Shown piece after piece: positions 48,714-59,179 of a stretch of DNA of 64,000 nucleotides. The DNA is from Nocardia spumae (GTDB taxonomy: Bacteria > Actinomycetota > Actinomycetes > Mycobacteriales > Mycobacteriaceae). Each line of letters starts with the position of its first letter. Position 1 is the first letter of the stretch. The notes under the pieces were generated by a model that did not search any database, was not told the origin of the DNA, and saw only the letters and a program-made list of their open reading frames with translations. The stretch covers positions 1,488,001 to 1,552,000 of the forward strand of contig NZ_JAJFZL010000001.1 of NCBI RefSeq assembly GCF_020733635.1, read 5' to 3'. The translations under genes and the position numbers were made by a program.

Positions 48714-49934
48714 TCAGCTCAGCCGCTCGATGACCATCGCCATGCCCTGGCCGCCACCGACACACATGGTCTCCAGACCGAACTGCTTGTCGTGGGTCTG
48801 CAGGTTGTTGATCAGGGTGGCGGTGATGCGGGCGCCGGTCATACCGAACGGGTGGCCCAGGGCGATCGCGCCGCCGGAGACGTTCAGCTTGTCCAGGTCC
48901 ATGTTCAGTTCGCGGGCCGAACCCAGCACCTGCACGGCGAAGGCCTCGTTGATCTCGTAGAGATCGATGTCGTCGATGGTCTTGCCGGCGATCTTCAGCG
49001 CCTTGCGCACGGCCTCGATCGGGCCCAGGCCCATGATCTCCGGCGACAGGCCGGACACGCCGGTGGACACGATGCGCGCCAGCGGGGTCAGGCCCAGCTC
49101 CTTGGCCTTGGTGTCGCTCATGATCACCAGGGCGGCGGCGCCGTCGTTGAGCGGGCAGGCGTTACCGGCGGTGATGGTGCCGTCGGGACGGAAGACCGGC
49201 TTGAGCTGCGAGATCTTCTCGTAGGTGGTGCCGGGACGCGGGCCGTCATCGGTGGAGACGACGGTGCCGTCGGGCAGGGTCACCGGGGTGATCTCCCGCT
49301 CGAAGAAGCCCGCCTTGATGGCCTCCTCGGCACGGTTCTGCGAACGCACGCCCCAGTGGTCCTGGTCCTCCCGGGAGATACCGGTGAACTGGGCGACGTT
49401 CTCGGCGGTCTGGCCCATCGCGATGTAGATGTCGGGCAGATCGCCGGCTTCGCGCGGGTCGGCCCAGCCGCCCGAGCCGCCCTCGGCGCGCTTGGCGGTG
49501 CGAGACTCGGCCTCGGCGAACTTGTCGTTGTGGGTGTCGGGCCAGCCGTCGGAGGTGCCCTTCGGGAACCGGGACACGGTCTCGACACCGGCGGAGATGA
49601 AGACGTCGCCCTCACCGGCCTTGATGGCGTGCAGCGCCATCCGGGTGGTCTGCAGCGACGACGAGCAGTACCGGTTCAGGGTGACGCCGGGCAGGAAGTC
49701 GTAGCCCAGCTGAGTGGCCACCACCTTGGCCATGTTGAATCCGGCTTCGCCGCCGGGCTGGCCGCAGCCGAGCATCAGATCATCGATATCGGCGGGGTTC
49801 AGCGCGGGCACCTTGTCCAGGGCGGCGCGGACCATCTGGGTGGCAAGGTCGTCCGGGCGCATGCTCACCAGCGAACCCTTGCCCGCGCGGCCGATGGGAG
49901 AGCGGGCGAACGAGACGATGACGGCCTCTGGCAT
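48714..49934 (-). CDS. fadA3: Acetyl-CoA acetyltransferase (thiolase)
   Basis: 406 residues from ATG 49932-49934. All thiolase active-site segments are present: the acyl-accepting Cys in [12 protein letters not shown], the His in [10 protein letters not shown], and the C-terminal Cys in CVGGGQGMA; also [18 protein letters not shown]. It degrades or forms acetoacetyl-CoA-type thioesters. The gene order from here to mca equals the fadA3 region of M. tuberculosis, so the symbol is given by synteny. It is not part of the IclR operons. Confidence 0.9.
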   Translation of the reverse strand: MPEAVIVSFARSPIGRAGKGSLVSMRPDDLATQMVRAALDKVPALNPADIDDLMLGCGQPGGEAGFNMAKVVATQLGYDFLPGVTLNRYCSSSLQTTRMALHAIKAGEGDVFISAGVETVSRFPKGTSDGWPDTHNDKFAEAESRTAKRAEGGSGGWADPREAGDLPDIYIAMGQTAENVAQFTGISREDQDHWGVRSQNRAEEAIKAGFFEREITPVTLPDGTVVSTDDGPRPGTTYEKISQLKPVFRPDGTITAGNACPLNDGAAALVIMSDTKAKELGLTPLARIVSTGVSGLSPEIMGLGPIEAVRKALKIAGKTIDDIDLYEINEAFAVQVLGSARELNMDLDKLNVSGGAIALGHPFGMTGARITATLINNLQTHDKQFGLETMCVGGGQGMAMVIERLS

Positions 49935-50217
49935 GAGGACTCCTTATGGGGTGGGCGCCGAATCGGTCAGCAGACCGTTTCGGTACACAGGTACGACAAT
50001 TCACTCCCGAATGTACTGGGTCGTCTGCTTCGGCTTCGCTCCGGCGGGTTCTCGGCCCCCTGTGTCTCGATTTTTCCGTTCCCCGCTCGATCGCCGCGCA
50101 TCTTCGCCGCGGCGGCCCGACATCGAGTCGGTCCGAGAAAGCTTGGGGGACAGTTGATTTCAGAGGAGCTCGTCTGAATCCGGATCGGTATGGAGTCGAT
50201 CGGGGTGGGCGTCCCGC

Positions 50218-51087
50218 TCAGTGGGACTGCTGGACGGCCGTCGCCGACAGGGGGTGCGGGTCGGCGCCCAATTCGGTCAGGACCGCCGGGAGGATGTGCT
50301 CGGCGGCCAGGGCGTAGCCGGCGGGGGAGGGATGGAAACCATCGGCGGAGAACAGCACCTCGGGGGTGCTACGGAAGTCGTGACCGAGGAGATCGCCCAT
50401 GGCCACCGCGGTGCCACCGGCCGCGCGCACCGCGGTGGCCTGTGCCCGGGCCAGGCGAGCACTCCAGCGGTGCACGACCGTACTCAGCGGCTGCGGGATG
50501 GCGGCGACGGCGCCCAGATCCGGGCAGGTGGCGACCACGGCGATCGCGCCCGCTTCGTGCAGGCGTCCGACCGCGCGCCGCAGCCGCTGGGCCGATCTGG
50601 CGATCGAATGCTTCTTGGTGACGTCGTTGGCGCCGACCAGGATGACCGCCACGTCCGGTGGCGGTCCGGCGATGAACATCGCGTCGACCTGACCCGCGAG
50701 CCCCTTGGAGGTGGCACCGGATATCGCCTTGGTGCTCAGGCGGATTCGCGATCCGGTGATATCGGCCAGGCCCCGCGCCAGCAGGACGCCCGGCACCTGT
50801 TCGGCATCGGAACATCCGACCCCGGCCGCGGTCGAATCACCGAAGATCATCAGATGTATGTCGAACGGGACCCCTGTGCGCCACGGCTCGGGTGCCCCGC
50901 AGGCACGGGTGTAGACGCCGTCCGCCTCGGGGGGTTTGGACGTATCGCGGCCGATCACGGTGCGCGCCGCCCGCGCCTGCGACATCAGCAGCCGATAGGT
51001 CGCCCAGCCCGCGGTGCCCGCCCCGGACCCGACAGCCACCGCGGTGGCCGCGCTCGCGGCGACCGTGCGCCACGTTCTGGACGTCAC
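50218..51087 (-). CDS. Exported SGNH/GDSL hydrolase (Rv1075c-like)
   Basis: 289 residues from GTG 51085-51087 with GGAGGTG upstream; a longer frame exists but lacks a site. An N-terminal hydrophobic anchor (TVAASAATAVAVGSGAGTAGWATYRLL) is followed by the SGNH fold: IFGDSTAAGVG (Ser), LVGANDVTKK (Asn), and DGFHPSPAGYALAAEHI (Asp-His). Matches the exported esterase beside fadA3 in mycobacteria. Likely a periplasmic esterase acting on lipids or acyl groups of the envelope. Confidence 0.87.
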   Translation of the reverse strand: MTSRTWRTVAASAATAVAVGSGAGTAGWATYRLLMSQARAARTVIGRDTSKPPEADGVYTRACGAPEPWRTGVPFDIHLMIFGDSTAAGVGCSDAEQVPGVLLARGLADITGSRIRLSTKAISGATSKGLAGQVDAMFIAGPPPDVAVILVGANDVTKKHSIARSAQRLRRAVGRLHEAGAIAVVATCPDLGAVAAIPQPLSTVVHRWSARLARAQATAVRAAGGTAVAMGDLLGHDFRSTPEVLFSADGFHPSPAGYALAAEHILPAVLTELGADPHPLSATAVQQSH

Positions 51088-51276
51088 GCCACACCTCCGG
51101 TCTTCGTCGTCCGCGCTGTCTGCCGACGGGTCGTGACACCACGATCGGCACACACCCGGGATTCGCATCCGGCGCGGCTACGGTGAGCGCGCGACCGGTC
51201 CGGTCCTACCGATTATGCGGTGGTCGGGTGCGTGCCGACCAGTGTCGTACGGCGTGCGCTCGGCGCGGCGCGGAAC

Positions 51277-51744
51277 TCAGGCGACGTCGAATCCGCCGTG
51301 CGCGGGAATGCTGAGGTTGTTGGTGGTGACCGTCACCTCGATATGACCCGGCCCGGTGTCCTGGAAGGTCGCGTACAGAATGCTGCCGTAGATGCCGGAG
51401 ACGACATTGAGCCGATACTCGCCGGCCGCACCGGTATTCACATTGCGCCAGGCGACGGTGGTGTCGACATTGCACAGCGGTGCGAGTGGATACTGGCCCG
51501 GTCCCACGCCCTGAATGGGCAGGGCCTGGACGTTCAGGATCGCCCGGCCCGGATAGTCGGAGCTGGTATCGGCCCAGGTCCGGATGTTGCCCCCGCACAA
51601 CCCGCCGTAGAACAGGCTGGGTGTCTGGGGGAATTCGACGGTCTGAGCGCTGGCCGAGGCGGACCCGATCGCGGTCACGGCCCCGACTGTCCCGGCGACG
51701 ACTGCGGCGACGCGGGCTGTCTTCGGCATCCTCACGTTCGGCAT
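51277..51744 (-). CDS. Small secreted protein, unknown
   Basis: 155 residues from ATG 51742-51744. Signal peptide (VAAVVAGTVGAVTAIGSASASA, cleavage near SASAQT) then a beta-rich domain with two Cys (FYGGLCGGNI, LAPLCNVDTTVAWRNVNTG) and GHIEVTVTTNNLSIPAHGGF. It resembles small secreted proteins frequent in Nocardia and Mycobacterium (MspA-unrelated, Ig-like). It takes the position held by lipU in M. tuberculosis. Function unknown. Confidence 0.72.
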   Translation of the reverse strand: MPNVRMPKTARVAAVVAGTVGAVTAIGSASASAQTVEFPQTPSLFYGGLCGGNIRTWADTSSDYPGRAILNVQALPIQGVGPGQYPLAPLCNVDTTVAWRNVNTGAAGEYRLNVVSGIYGSILYATFQDTGPGHIEVTVTTNNLSIPAHGGFDVA

Positions 51745-51854
51745 AGTAATCGCTGTCCGCCGCTCCGCGACTTTTGCGGACGGGTGAGTGCCGCGAGATC
51801 GGTCATCGCGTGTCGTCACGACCCGGATACGCGTGGCGCACCGACCGCGTGTCC

Positions 51855-51884
51855 GCTGTACCGGACGAAGCTGTACCGGACGAA
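51855..51884 (+). repeat. 15-bp perfect tandem repeat upstream of cbs
   Basis: GCTGTACCGGACGAA occurs twice in a row (51855-51869, 51870-51884); a degenerate third copy, GGTGTGCCGGACGTA, is at 51903-51917. They lie 43-105 bases before the cbs start and could be a regulator-binding array. Confidence 0.5.
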
Positions 51885-51959
51885 TGGGTGTGCGTACCGG
51901 TCGGTGTGCCGGACGTATCCACTGTCAGCACCTACTTCGGTCTCTGCGACGATGTAGCT

Positions 51960-53354
<1,395 letters not shown>

Positions 53355-53710
53355 TCCCAGGCGCTCGGTTCTCGCCGATTACGTTGTCGTGCAACAGAAC
53401 CGGGATCTCGACAGTGATACTGCGCCCGGTCGGCCATGGTGGTCGGCCGGGCGCGGTCGTTCGCGCTCCCACCGCGCCGTGGACGGGCCCGTTTCGGTCG
53501 CGTGATGCGGGCCGGGTATCGCCGGATCCGGGCTGCCCGGGGTTTGCCCTCACTGCCGCGCGTCCCTCTCAGCGCTCGCGGCCGGCGACGGCACCCGGAT
53601 CGAGCCCGGCTCCCGATCCGGATCGGCTCGGTTACCGGACCGTGATCTCGGCGGGGTGGCGGGCGGATCTGTGGGCGCTACCGGGTGAAGGGCCGAAGAA
53701 GGAGTATCGG

Positions 53711-53773
53711 ATGCGCTCGCCAGGGGGTTACGAAGCGTTGCCGATCGTTACCGAACAGTTGCCGAATGCCTGA
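53711..53773 (+). CDS. Possible 20-residue leader peptide
   Basis: ATG 53711 follows AAGGAG by seven bases and opens MRSPGGYEALPIVTEQLPNA before TGA 53771-53773. No family. Its coding sequence contains the first direct-repeat array, so either the peptide or the DNA repeats could be the functional feature. Confidence 0.25.
   Translation: MRSPGGYEALPIVTEQLPNA
53727..53762 (+). promoter_or_regulatory. Four GTTRC direct repeats, 10-11 bp apart
   Basis: GTTAC (53727), GTTGC (53737), GTTAC (53747) and GTTGC (53758), mostly followed by CGA. One helical turn spacing is what OmpR-family response regulators (MtrA, PhoP) bind. MtrA controls wall hydrolase genes in related genera, and the next gene is such an enzyme. 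Confidence 0.5.
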
Positions 53774-53916
53774 AGATTCGGACAAAACGCCCTTGTCCAG
53801 CTCGACACGCGTTATTTTTCTGTGATGCGCAGCACTGTGTCATAACGGAAAGATCTCCAGGTCGGCGCCATGGTTCGGGTGTCTTTGGGGGTGAAACGCG
53901 AGGAGCGGCACCGTGT

Positions 53917-53949
53917 GTTCATCTTTGGTTAAGTTTACGTTCACCTGCC
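53917..53949 (+). promoter_or_regulatory. PHO-box-like triple 11-bp direct repeat
   Basis: Three contiguous 11-base units: GTTCATCTTTG (53917), GTTAAGTTTAC (53928) and GTTCACCTGCC (53939). The GTTCAYC unit length and start match the direct repeat units bound by Streptomyces PhoP. It lies about 370 bases before the transglycosylase-like gene. Confidence 0.5.
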
Positions 53950-54318
53950 GACATCATCCTGTGACCTCGTTGGTTGTCAGACATCGAGTCTGAGTCATAC
54001 GAGGAGTTGTCGAACGCCATGCGGAATGCGAACCAGTCGGAGTTGCCCTCGGGCATGCCGGCCACGGCGCACGCCGTGACGGCGGCCGCCGCTCCACGCG
54101 TAGCCGCCGGGCCACCCGGCGGCGGCATCCGGTAGCCGGAGTCGAACGCGGCGGAAGTCCGTCGCCTCGAGGGAACCGCGGTTCCCATCCATCTCAACAG
54201 AAGCATGCAGCACCCGAGGCGAGTCCCACGGGGGTCCCGCCCTGGTTCCGCGCTGCCCGCGACATGCCACCGAGCCCATACCACGAGGCCGACACACCAC
54301 GAGTAGGGAAAACATCGA

Positions 54319-54942
54319 ATGTCGAAGTCCATGACGAGCAGTAGAGCCAAGGCGGTCGCGCGTACCGCCGGATCCGCCACGCTGGCCTTTGCCGCCTTTG
54401 CTGCTATCACCGCCGCCGGTGGGCACCAGAGCGACGATGTGAAGCCGGTCGCGCTGGCCTCCACCCTCGCCGCGTCCGCCGAGAAGCCCCAGCCCGCCGC
54501 CAAGCCCGCCGAGGCCGTGGCCGCCGTGGCCCCCGCGCCCGCCGCCCCCGCCGCGGCCGTTCCGGCGCCCATGCCTGCCCCCGCCCCGGCTCCCCCGCCG
54601 CCCCCGCCGGCTCCCTCCTACCCGGACAATCTCGACGGCTGGATCCACAACGCGCTCGACATCATGGCCGCGCACGGCATCCCGGGCAGTTACGACGGCA
54701 TCTACCGCAACATCATGCGCGAGTCCTCGGGTAACACCCAGGCGATCAACCTCTACGACATCAACGCCATGAACGGCATCCCGTCCAAGGGTCTGCTGCA
54801 GGTCATCGACCCGACCTTCCAGGCGTACCACGTCGAGGGCACCTCCTGGGACGTCTGGGATCCGGTCGCGAACATCGTCGCCGCCTGCAACTACGCCGCG
54901 CAGCGCTACGGCTCGATGGACAACGTCAACTCCGCGTACTGA
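54319..54942 (+). CDS. Secreted transglycosylase-like (SLT/Rpf-type) protein
   Basis: 207 residues from ATG 54319. Signal region (VARTAGSATLAFAAFAAITAAGG), a long Ala/Pro linker (residues 55-98), then an SLT-like domain: IYRNIMRESSGNTQAINL with catalytic Glu, SKGLLQVIDPTFQAYHVEG and NIVAACNYAAQRYGSMDNV. The domain is of the same type as the one inside the phage tape measure. It should cleave peptidoglycan glycan strands outside the cell. It takes the place of the pra gene of M. tuberculosis. The long leader with regulator-like repeats implies tight control. Confidence 0.85.
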   Translation: MSKSMTSSRAKAVARTAGSATLAFAAFAAITAAGGHQSDDVKPVALASTLAASAEKPQPAAKPAEAVAAVAPAPAAPAAAVPAPMPAPAPAPPPPPPAPSYPDNLDGWIHNALDIMAAHGIPGSYDGIYRNIMRESSGNTQAINLYDINAMNGIPSKGLLQVIDPTFQAYHVEGTSWDVWDPVANIVAACNYAAQRYGSMDNVNSAY

Positions 54943-54979
54943 GATCTCGATCGCACTCGTGCGCACCCGATCCGCGATG

Positions 54980-55009
54980 ACCCCGCTCACATCTTCCGGT
55001 GAGCGGGGT
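54980..55009 (+). terminator. 11-bp terminator hairpin
   Basis: ACCCCGCTCAC (54980-54990) and GTGAGCGGGGT (54999-55009) are perfect complements with an eight-base loop and a short T pair after it. It ends the transglycosylase-like gene. Confidence 0.7.
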
Positions 55010-55053
55010 TCCCGCGTCCCGGGGGCAGACATCGCAGTTCTAGGCTGGTCGGC

Positions 55054-56202
55054 ATGACCGACGATCAGCTGGGGTTCTCCACACGAGCCGTGCACGCCGG
55101 ATACGATCCCGATCCGCAGACCGGTGCGGTGAACGTGCCGATCTACGCGAGTTCGACCTTCGCCCAGGACGGCGTGGGCGGGATGCGTGGCGGCTACGAG
55201 TACGCCCGCACCGGTAACCCGACCCGTACCGCGCTCGAGGCCAATCTGGCCGCGCTGGAATCGGGACGGTACGGGCGGGCCTTCTCCTCGGGGATGGCGG
55301 CCACCGACTGTGTGCTGCGCGCGAACCTGCGCCCGGGCGATCATCTGGTGATTCCGAACGACGCCTACGGCGGCACCTTCCGGTTGATCGACAAGGTGTT
55401 CACCCAGTGGGGCATCGAATACTCCGTGGCGCCGATCTCGGACCCCGACGCCGTGCGAGACGCGTTGCGGCCCAACACCAAACTGGTGTGGCTGGAGACG
55501 CCCACCAATCCGCTGCTCAATATCGGCGATATCGCCACCCTCGCCGACATCGCGCACGGCGGCGGCGCGAAACTGGTGGTGGACAACACCTTCGCCTCCC
55601 CGTACCTGCAGCAGCCGCTACTGCTGGGCGCCGATATCGTGCTGCACTCGACCACCAAATACCTGGGCGGCCATTCCGATGTGGTCGGCGGCGTACTCGT
55701 CACGAACGACGCCGAACTCGATGCGGCCTTCGCCTTCCTGCAGAACGGCGCCGGCGCGGTACCCGGCCCCACCGATGCCTTCCTCACCCTGCGCGGCATC
55801 AAAACCCTTGCGCTGCGGATGGATCGGCACTGCGACAACGCCGAGACCCTGGCCGGATTCCTCGCCGATCACTCGGCGATCGCGCAGGTCATCTATCCGG
55901 GAATGCCCGAACATCCCGGAAATCCGGTGGCGCAGAAGCAGATGCGTCGCTTCGGCGGCATGATCTCGGTGCGGCTGCACGGCGGCCGCCAGGCGGCGCT
56001 CGACTTCTGCGCGCGGACGAAGATCTTCACTCTCGCCGAATCGCTCGGCGGTGTGGAATCGCTGATCGAGCATCCCGGCGCGATGACCCATGCCTCGACC
56101 GAGGGTTCCGAACTCGAGGTGCCCGCCGATCTGGTGCGGCTGTCGGTCGGCATCGAGGACATCAGTGATCTGCTCGCCGACGTCGAGCGCGCACTGGGAT
56201 AA
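55054..56202 (+). CDS. metB: Cystathionine gamma-synthase/gamma-lyase
   Basis: 382 residues from ATG 55054. Cys/Met-metabolism PLP enzyme: [25 protein letters not shown] near the start, EYARTGNPT, the internal aldimine Lys202 in [17 protein letters not shown], and [19 protein letters not shown] near the end. It either makes cystathionine from O-succinylhomoserine and cysteine or splits cystathionine; together with cbs the second role gives cysteine from methionine. Context and length match metB of M. tuberculosis. Confidence 0.92.
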   Translation: MTDDQLGFSTRAVHAGYDPDPQTGAVNVPIYASSTFAQDGVGGMRGGYEYARTGNPTRTALEANLAALESGRYGRAFSSGMAATDCVLRANLRPGDHLVIPNDAYGGTFRLIDKVFTQWGIEYSVAPISDPDAVRDALRPNTKLVWLETPTNPLLNIGDIATLADIAHGGGAKLVVDNTFASPYLQQPLLLGADIVLHSTTKYLGGHSDVVGGVLVTNDAELDAAFAFLQNGAGAVPGPTDAFLTLRGIKTLALRMDRHCDNAETLAGFLADHSAIAQVIYPGMPEHPGNPVAQKQMRRFGGMISVRLHGGRQAALDFCARTKIFTLAESLGGVESLIEHPGAMTHASTEGSELEVPADLVRLSVGIEDISDLLADVERALG

Positions 56203-56209
56203 CCGGTCT

Positions 56210-56258
56210 CGCGACGACGAATGGCCGTATCGAATCGGTACGGCCATTCGTCGTCGCG
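56210..56258. terminator. 20-bp perfect hairpin between convergent operons
   Basis: The left arm 56210-56229 (starting CGCGACGACG) pairs perfectly with 56239-56258 (ending CGTCGTCGCG), with a nine-base loop. It lies between metB and the minus-strand greA operon and would act on both strands. No long T-run, as is common in actinobacteria. Confidence 0.7.
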
Positions 56259-56262
56259 CGGA

Positions 56263-56403
56263 CTATCTCAGGCGCTCGGCCGGGCTGCTGCCCACCCGGC
56301 CGAGTCTTCCGAGGAGTGTGCGCAGCGAGCCCAGCGCAGCGTCACCGACCGGATCGGGATGATCGCCGTATCCACCGGGGGAGCCGCTGCTGGACGCGTC
56401 CAT
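56263..56403 (-). CDS. Small protein downstream of greA
   Basis: 46 residues from ATG 56401-56403 with AGGAG eight bases upstream, ending five bases before the 20-bp hairpin. It begins 15 bases after the greA stop on the same strand. Reads MDASSSGSPGGYGDHPDPVG..., ALGSLRTLLGRLGRVGSSPAERLR: a flexible start and one basic amphipathic helix. The good ribosome site, spacing and terminator make it a likely second gene of the greA operon. No family recognised. Confidence 0.5.
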   Translation of the reverse strand: MDASSSGSPGGYGDHPDPVGDAALGSLRTLLGRLGRVGSSPAERLR

Positions 56404-56418
56404 CGGAATCGCTCCTGA

Positions 56419-56913
56419 TCAGCTGTGGTACGGCTCCGCGCTGACCAGGGTCACCTTCATCATGTTGCCGTTGGGCAGGCGGTATTCGCGGGTCTCGCCG
56501 ACCTTGGCGTCGATCAGCGCGCCACCGAGCGGCGAACTGGGCGAGTAGGTCTCCAGATCGGATCCGCCCAGACCTTCTTCGCGGGTCGCGATCAGGAAGG
56601 TCTCGGTGTCGGTCTCGTCGCCGTCGTAGTACACCTTGACCACCGAGCCGGGCAGCGCGACGCCCGACTTCGTCGGCGCGACGCCAACCTTGGCGTTGTT
56701 CAGCAGTTCCTGGAGCTGCCGGATGCGGGCCTCCTGCTGGCCCTGCTCCTCGCGGGCGGCGTGGTAACCGCCGTTCTCCTTGAGGTCGCCTTCTTCGCGG
56801 CGTTCGTTGATCTCGGCCGCGATGACCGGACGGTTGGCAATGAGCGCGTCGAGTTCGCCCTTGAGCCTCTCATGCGACTCCGGTGTGAGCCAGGTCACTT
56901 GCGTCTCAGTCAT
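56419..56913 (-). CDS. greA: Transcription elongation factor GreA
   Basis: 164 residues from ATG 56911-56913 with AGGGAG seven bases upstream; GTG 56922 would crowd that site. The N-terminal coiled coil ([51 protein letters not shown]) carries the acidic tip DLKENGGY, and the C-terminal FKBP-like domain ends [19 protein letters not shown]. It rescues backtracked RNA polymerase by stimulating transcript cleavage. Its place between metB and DUF4307 matches M. tuberculosis. Confidence 0.95.
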   Translation of the reverse strand: MTETQVTWLTPESHERLKGELDALIANRPVIAAEINERREEGDLKENGGYHAAREEQGQQEARIRQLQELLNNAKVGVAPTKSGVALPGSVVKVYYDGDETDTETFLIATREEGLGGSDLETYSPSSPLGGALIDAKVGETREYRLPNGNMMKVTLVSAEPYHS

Positions 56914-57103
56914 CTCGATCACTCCCTAGTAGTTGTTCCCGGCGCGCCGGGGTCCGTAATACCCGTCGCACATGTGCGAGCACGTTGTCCGCGCACAGCG
57001 ACAGTCGACGGCTAGAGCGATCCGGGGGGATGTTCCTCGAACCCCGACGGTGTCGCGGGCATTGTGTGCCCGGGACCCGGCAGCGCTGGCCGTCAATGCA
57101 GCA

Positions 57104-57133
57104 AACACGGCTCCGAGCGTTCGGAACCGTGTT
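57104..57133 (-). terminator. Terminator after the DUF4307 gene
   Basis: AACACGG (57104-57110) and CCGTGTT (57127-57133) pair around an inner CCGA/TCGG stem; on the minus strand the hairpin is followed by TTG. It separates the DUF4307 transcript from greA. Confidence 0.55.
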
Positions 57134-57191
57134 CGCGCCATTCTAGCACGAATTGGATATGTGCAGGTAGAAGCCTTGATTATGGGCGGCG

Positions 57192-57689
57192 TCAGCCCGC
57201 CTTCAGATAGGGCGGCACCTGATCGCTACAACCGTAGATATTGCCGTTGGCGGGCCGTGCGGTCGTGCGCACCGTCGTGGTCAATTCGACGGTACCGCTG
57301 CCCGAGCCCGGCACCAGCACCTCGCGGCGGCCGATCTCGCTGCCCTCGGTATCCATGCCCCGGACCAGGCACACCACGGGCTGCTCGGGATGGCTGCGGG
57401 TCACCTTGAAATGCACCGTGAGCGTGGAATCGTCGATGACGTCGTAGCCGAGTTGGTCGGGCTGGATATCCTTGGGTCCGTACTGCCGATACCCCACATA
57501 GGCGACGATCACGCCGAGTATCACCACGACGATGCCGAGCGCGATCGGAATCCAACGGCGGTTGCGCGGCGGCCGGGAGCCGTAACGATCCGACACCCGA
57601 TCGGTCGTGGCATCCGACGAACCGGGTGCGGCGTCGGCGGTGCGCCCGTCCGGATCGGTCCGGTCGGACTGCGGTGCCGCCTCGCTCAT
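57192..57689 (-). CDS. DUF4307 membrane protein (Rv1081c-like)
   Basis: 165 residues from ATG 57687-57689 with GGGAG upstream. A charged cytosolic start, one transmembrane helix (WIPIALGIVVVILGVIVAYVG, about residues 48-66) and an outside domain (LTVHFKVTRSHPEQPVVCLVRGMDTEGSEIGRREVLVPG, NIYGCSDQVPPYL) with two Cys. This is the DUF4307 pattern of the gene next to mca in mycolic-acid actinobacteria. It is divergent from mca across a 150-base gap. Function unknown. Confidence 0.88.
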   Translation of the reverse strand: MSEAAPQSDRTDPDGRTADAAPGSSDATTDRVSDRYGSRPPRNRRWIPIALGIVVVILGVIVAYVGYRQYGPKDIQPDQLGYDVIDDSTLTVHFKVTRSHPEQPVVCLVRGMDTEGSEIGRREVLVPGSGSGTVELTTTVRTTARPANGNIYGCSDQVPPYLKAG

Positions 57690-57839
57690 GATGTGGTTGC
57701 TCCCGTGGTCGATCAGGGGGTAGGTCGGAACAAAAGACCGTCGGATGGAACTATAGGGAATGCAGTTCGGACACCCGCGTGCCGCTCGGTACGGCGGAGG
57801 GCTATGAGGTGAAACGGTGAGCAACGAGGTGAACGAGAA

Positions 57840-58748
57840 GTGAGCGGCAGCTTCGATCGGCCGCTGCGCCTCATGGCGGTCCACGCCCACCCCGACGACG
57901 AGTCGAGTAAGGGTGCCGCCACCACCGCGAAATACGCCGCGGAAGGTGACGACGTCCTGGTCGTGAGTCTGACCGGCGGGGAGCGGGGATCCATCCTCAA
58001 TCCCGCGATGGACGTACCCGGCATTCTCGACCGGATCGAGGACGTCCGGCGCGAGGAGATGGCCGCCGCCGCCAAGGCCCTCGGCGTGCGGCACCAATGG
58101 CTCGGATTCGTGGATTCCGGTCTGCCCGAAGGAGACCCGCTACCGCCGGTGCCGGACGGCAGCTTCGCGCTGGTGCCCCTGGAAGAGGCCACCGAGGCCC
58201 TGGTGCGGGTCGTGCGTGAGTTCAAGCCGCACGTGATGACCACCTACGACGAGAACGGTGGCTATCCGCATCCCGATCACATCATGTGCCACAAGGTGTC
58301 CATGGCTGCCTTCGAGGCGGCCGGTGATCCGGCGCGGTTCCCCGACGCCGGTGAGCCGTGGACGCCGCTGAAGCTGTACTACAACCACGGCTTCAGCCTG
58401 CAGCGGCTGGAGACCTTCGCCGACGAGTACGACCGGATCGGCGAACCGTTCCCGATGCGCGACTGGATGGAGCGCATCCGCAAGGCCGCCGCCGAACACG
58501 GCGATGTGATGTCGCGGGTGACCACCCAGATCGAGTGCGGCAAATACTTCCCGCAGCGTGACGAGGCGCTGCGCGCACACGCCACCCAGATCGATCCCAA
58601 CGGCATGTTCTTCGCGATTCCGCTGGAGATGCAGCAGCGCCTGTGGCCGACGGAGGAGTTCGAATTGGCCAAGACGCGGGTGCGCACCGCGATACCGGAG
58701 ATCGACCTGTTCGCCGGTATCGACGACTCCGAGGGCACGGTTCGATGA
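57840..58748 (+). CDS. mca: Mycothiol S-conjugate amidase
   Basis: 302 residues from GTG 57840. The zinc and catalytic motif [11 protein letters not shown] (residues 16-26) and the second metal ligand in [14 protein letters not shown] are both present, with [20 protein letters not shown] typical of Mca rather than MshB. It cleaves mycothiol conjugates of toxins to mercapturic acids for export. The presence of mca shows that the host makes mycothiol, hence an actinomycete. Stop overlaps the next start as ATGA. Confidence 0.94.
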   Translation: MSGSFDRPLRLMAVHAHPDDESSKGAATTAKYAAEGDDVLVVSLTGGERGSILNPAMDVPGILDRIEDVRREEMAAAAKALGVRHQWLGFVDSGLPEGDPLPPVPDGSFALVPLEEATEALVRVVREFKPHVMTTYDENGGYPHPDHIMCHKVSMAAFEAAGDPARFPDAGEPWTPLKLYYNHGFSLQRLETFADEYDRIGEPFPMRDWMERIRKAAAEHGDVMSRVTTQIECGKYFPQRDEALRAHATQIDPNGMFFAIPLEMQQRLWPTEEFELAKTRVRTAIPEIDLFAGIDDSEGTVR

Positions 58749-59110
58749 TGACGTCGACGTTTCTCGCCCGGGCAGCGCTGCTGGCGCAGAACACCACCAC
58801 CAACCCGACCGGTCCGGAGTTCGGTAAGGCCTCCCCGCTGGGTCTGGTGATCATTCTGGTGCTGCTCGCCGGCACCGTGCTGTTGATCCGTTCGATGAAC
58901 AAGCACATCAAGCGATTGCCCGCCGACTTCTCGCGGGAGCATCCCGAACCGGACCAGGAAGCCGACGAAGGCACCGAACACGGCGTCACCGTTCAGGAGC
59001 CCGAATCGGATGCCGACGATGCGGGAAAGAAGCCGCACGGCGCGGCCAACGGCGCGGGGCGAGGAGACGGTGGATCCGATACGTCCGGATCACCGGGCGA
59101 CAAATCCTGA
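58745..59110 (+). CDS. Small membrane protein coupled to mca (Rv1083-like)
   Basis: 121 residues from ATG 58745. One transmembrane helix ([21 protein letters not shown], about residues 31-51), followed by a basic stretch and an acidic, disordered tail. It is translationally coupled to mca as in M. tuberculosis. Its function is not known; membrane location suggests a role with the mycothiol detoxification system or its neighbours. Confidence 0.8.
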   Translation: MMTSTFLARAALLAQNTTTNPTGPEFGKASPLGLVIILVLLAGTVLLIRSMNKHIKRLPADFSREHPEPDQEADEGTEHGVTVQEPESDADDAGKKPHGAANGAGRGDGGSDTSGSPGDKS

Positions 59111-59179
59111 CCGATCCGTTATCTACCGCGACCCACTCGCTTCCGGTACGCGGGCCGACGCCTGGGTAATCATTCGTTC

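Larger units (their letters stand above)
53355..54318. other. Long leader region upstream of the transglycosylase-like gene
   Basis: 964 bases with no convincing large gene. A 20-residue ORF (53711-53773, MRSPGGYEALPIVTEQLPNA) has a good AAGGAG site; two blocks of direct repeats occur at 53727-53762 and 53917-53949. The AT-rich part at 53800-53940 probably holds the promoter. A cyclic-di-AMP riboswitch, common ahead of such genes, was considered but its core could not be aligned with confidence. Confidence 0.5.

Noticed and set aside
54019..54135. Short frame beginning MRNANQSELPSG in the transglycosylase leader
   Set aside because: GAGGAG is about 14 bases away from the ATG, too far, and the product is low-complexity Ala/Gly/Pro.
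53800..54318. Possible cyclic-di-AMP (ydaO-type) riboswitch ahead of the wall hydrolase gene
   Set aside because: Fragments such as GGGGGTGAA and CCTGCCGACA are reminiscent, but the full order of core elements could not be aligned; a covariance-model search would decide.
53995..55557. 520-codon minus-strand frame over the transglycosylase-like gene and metB
   Set aside because: Gly/Arg-rich shadow of Ala/Pro codons; both plus-strand genes have clear domains.
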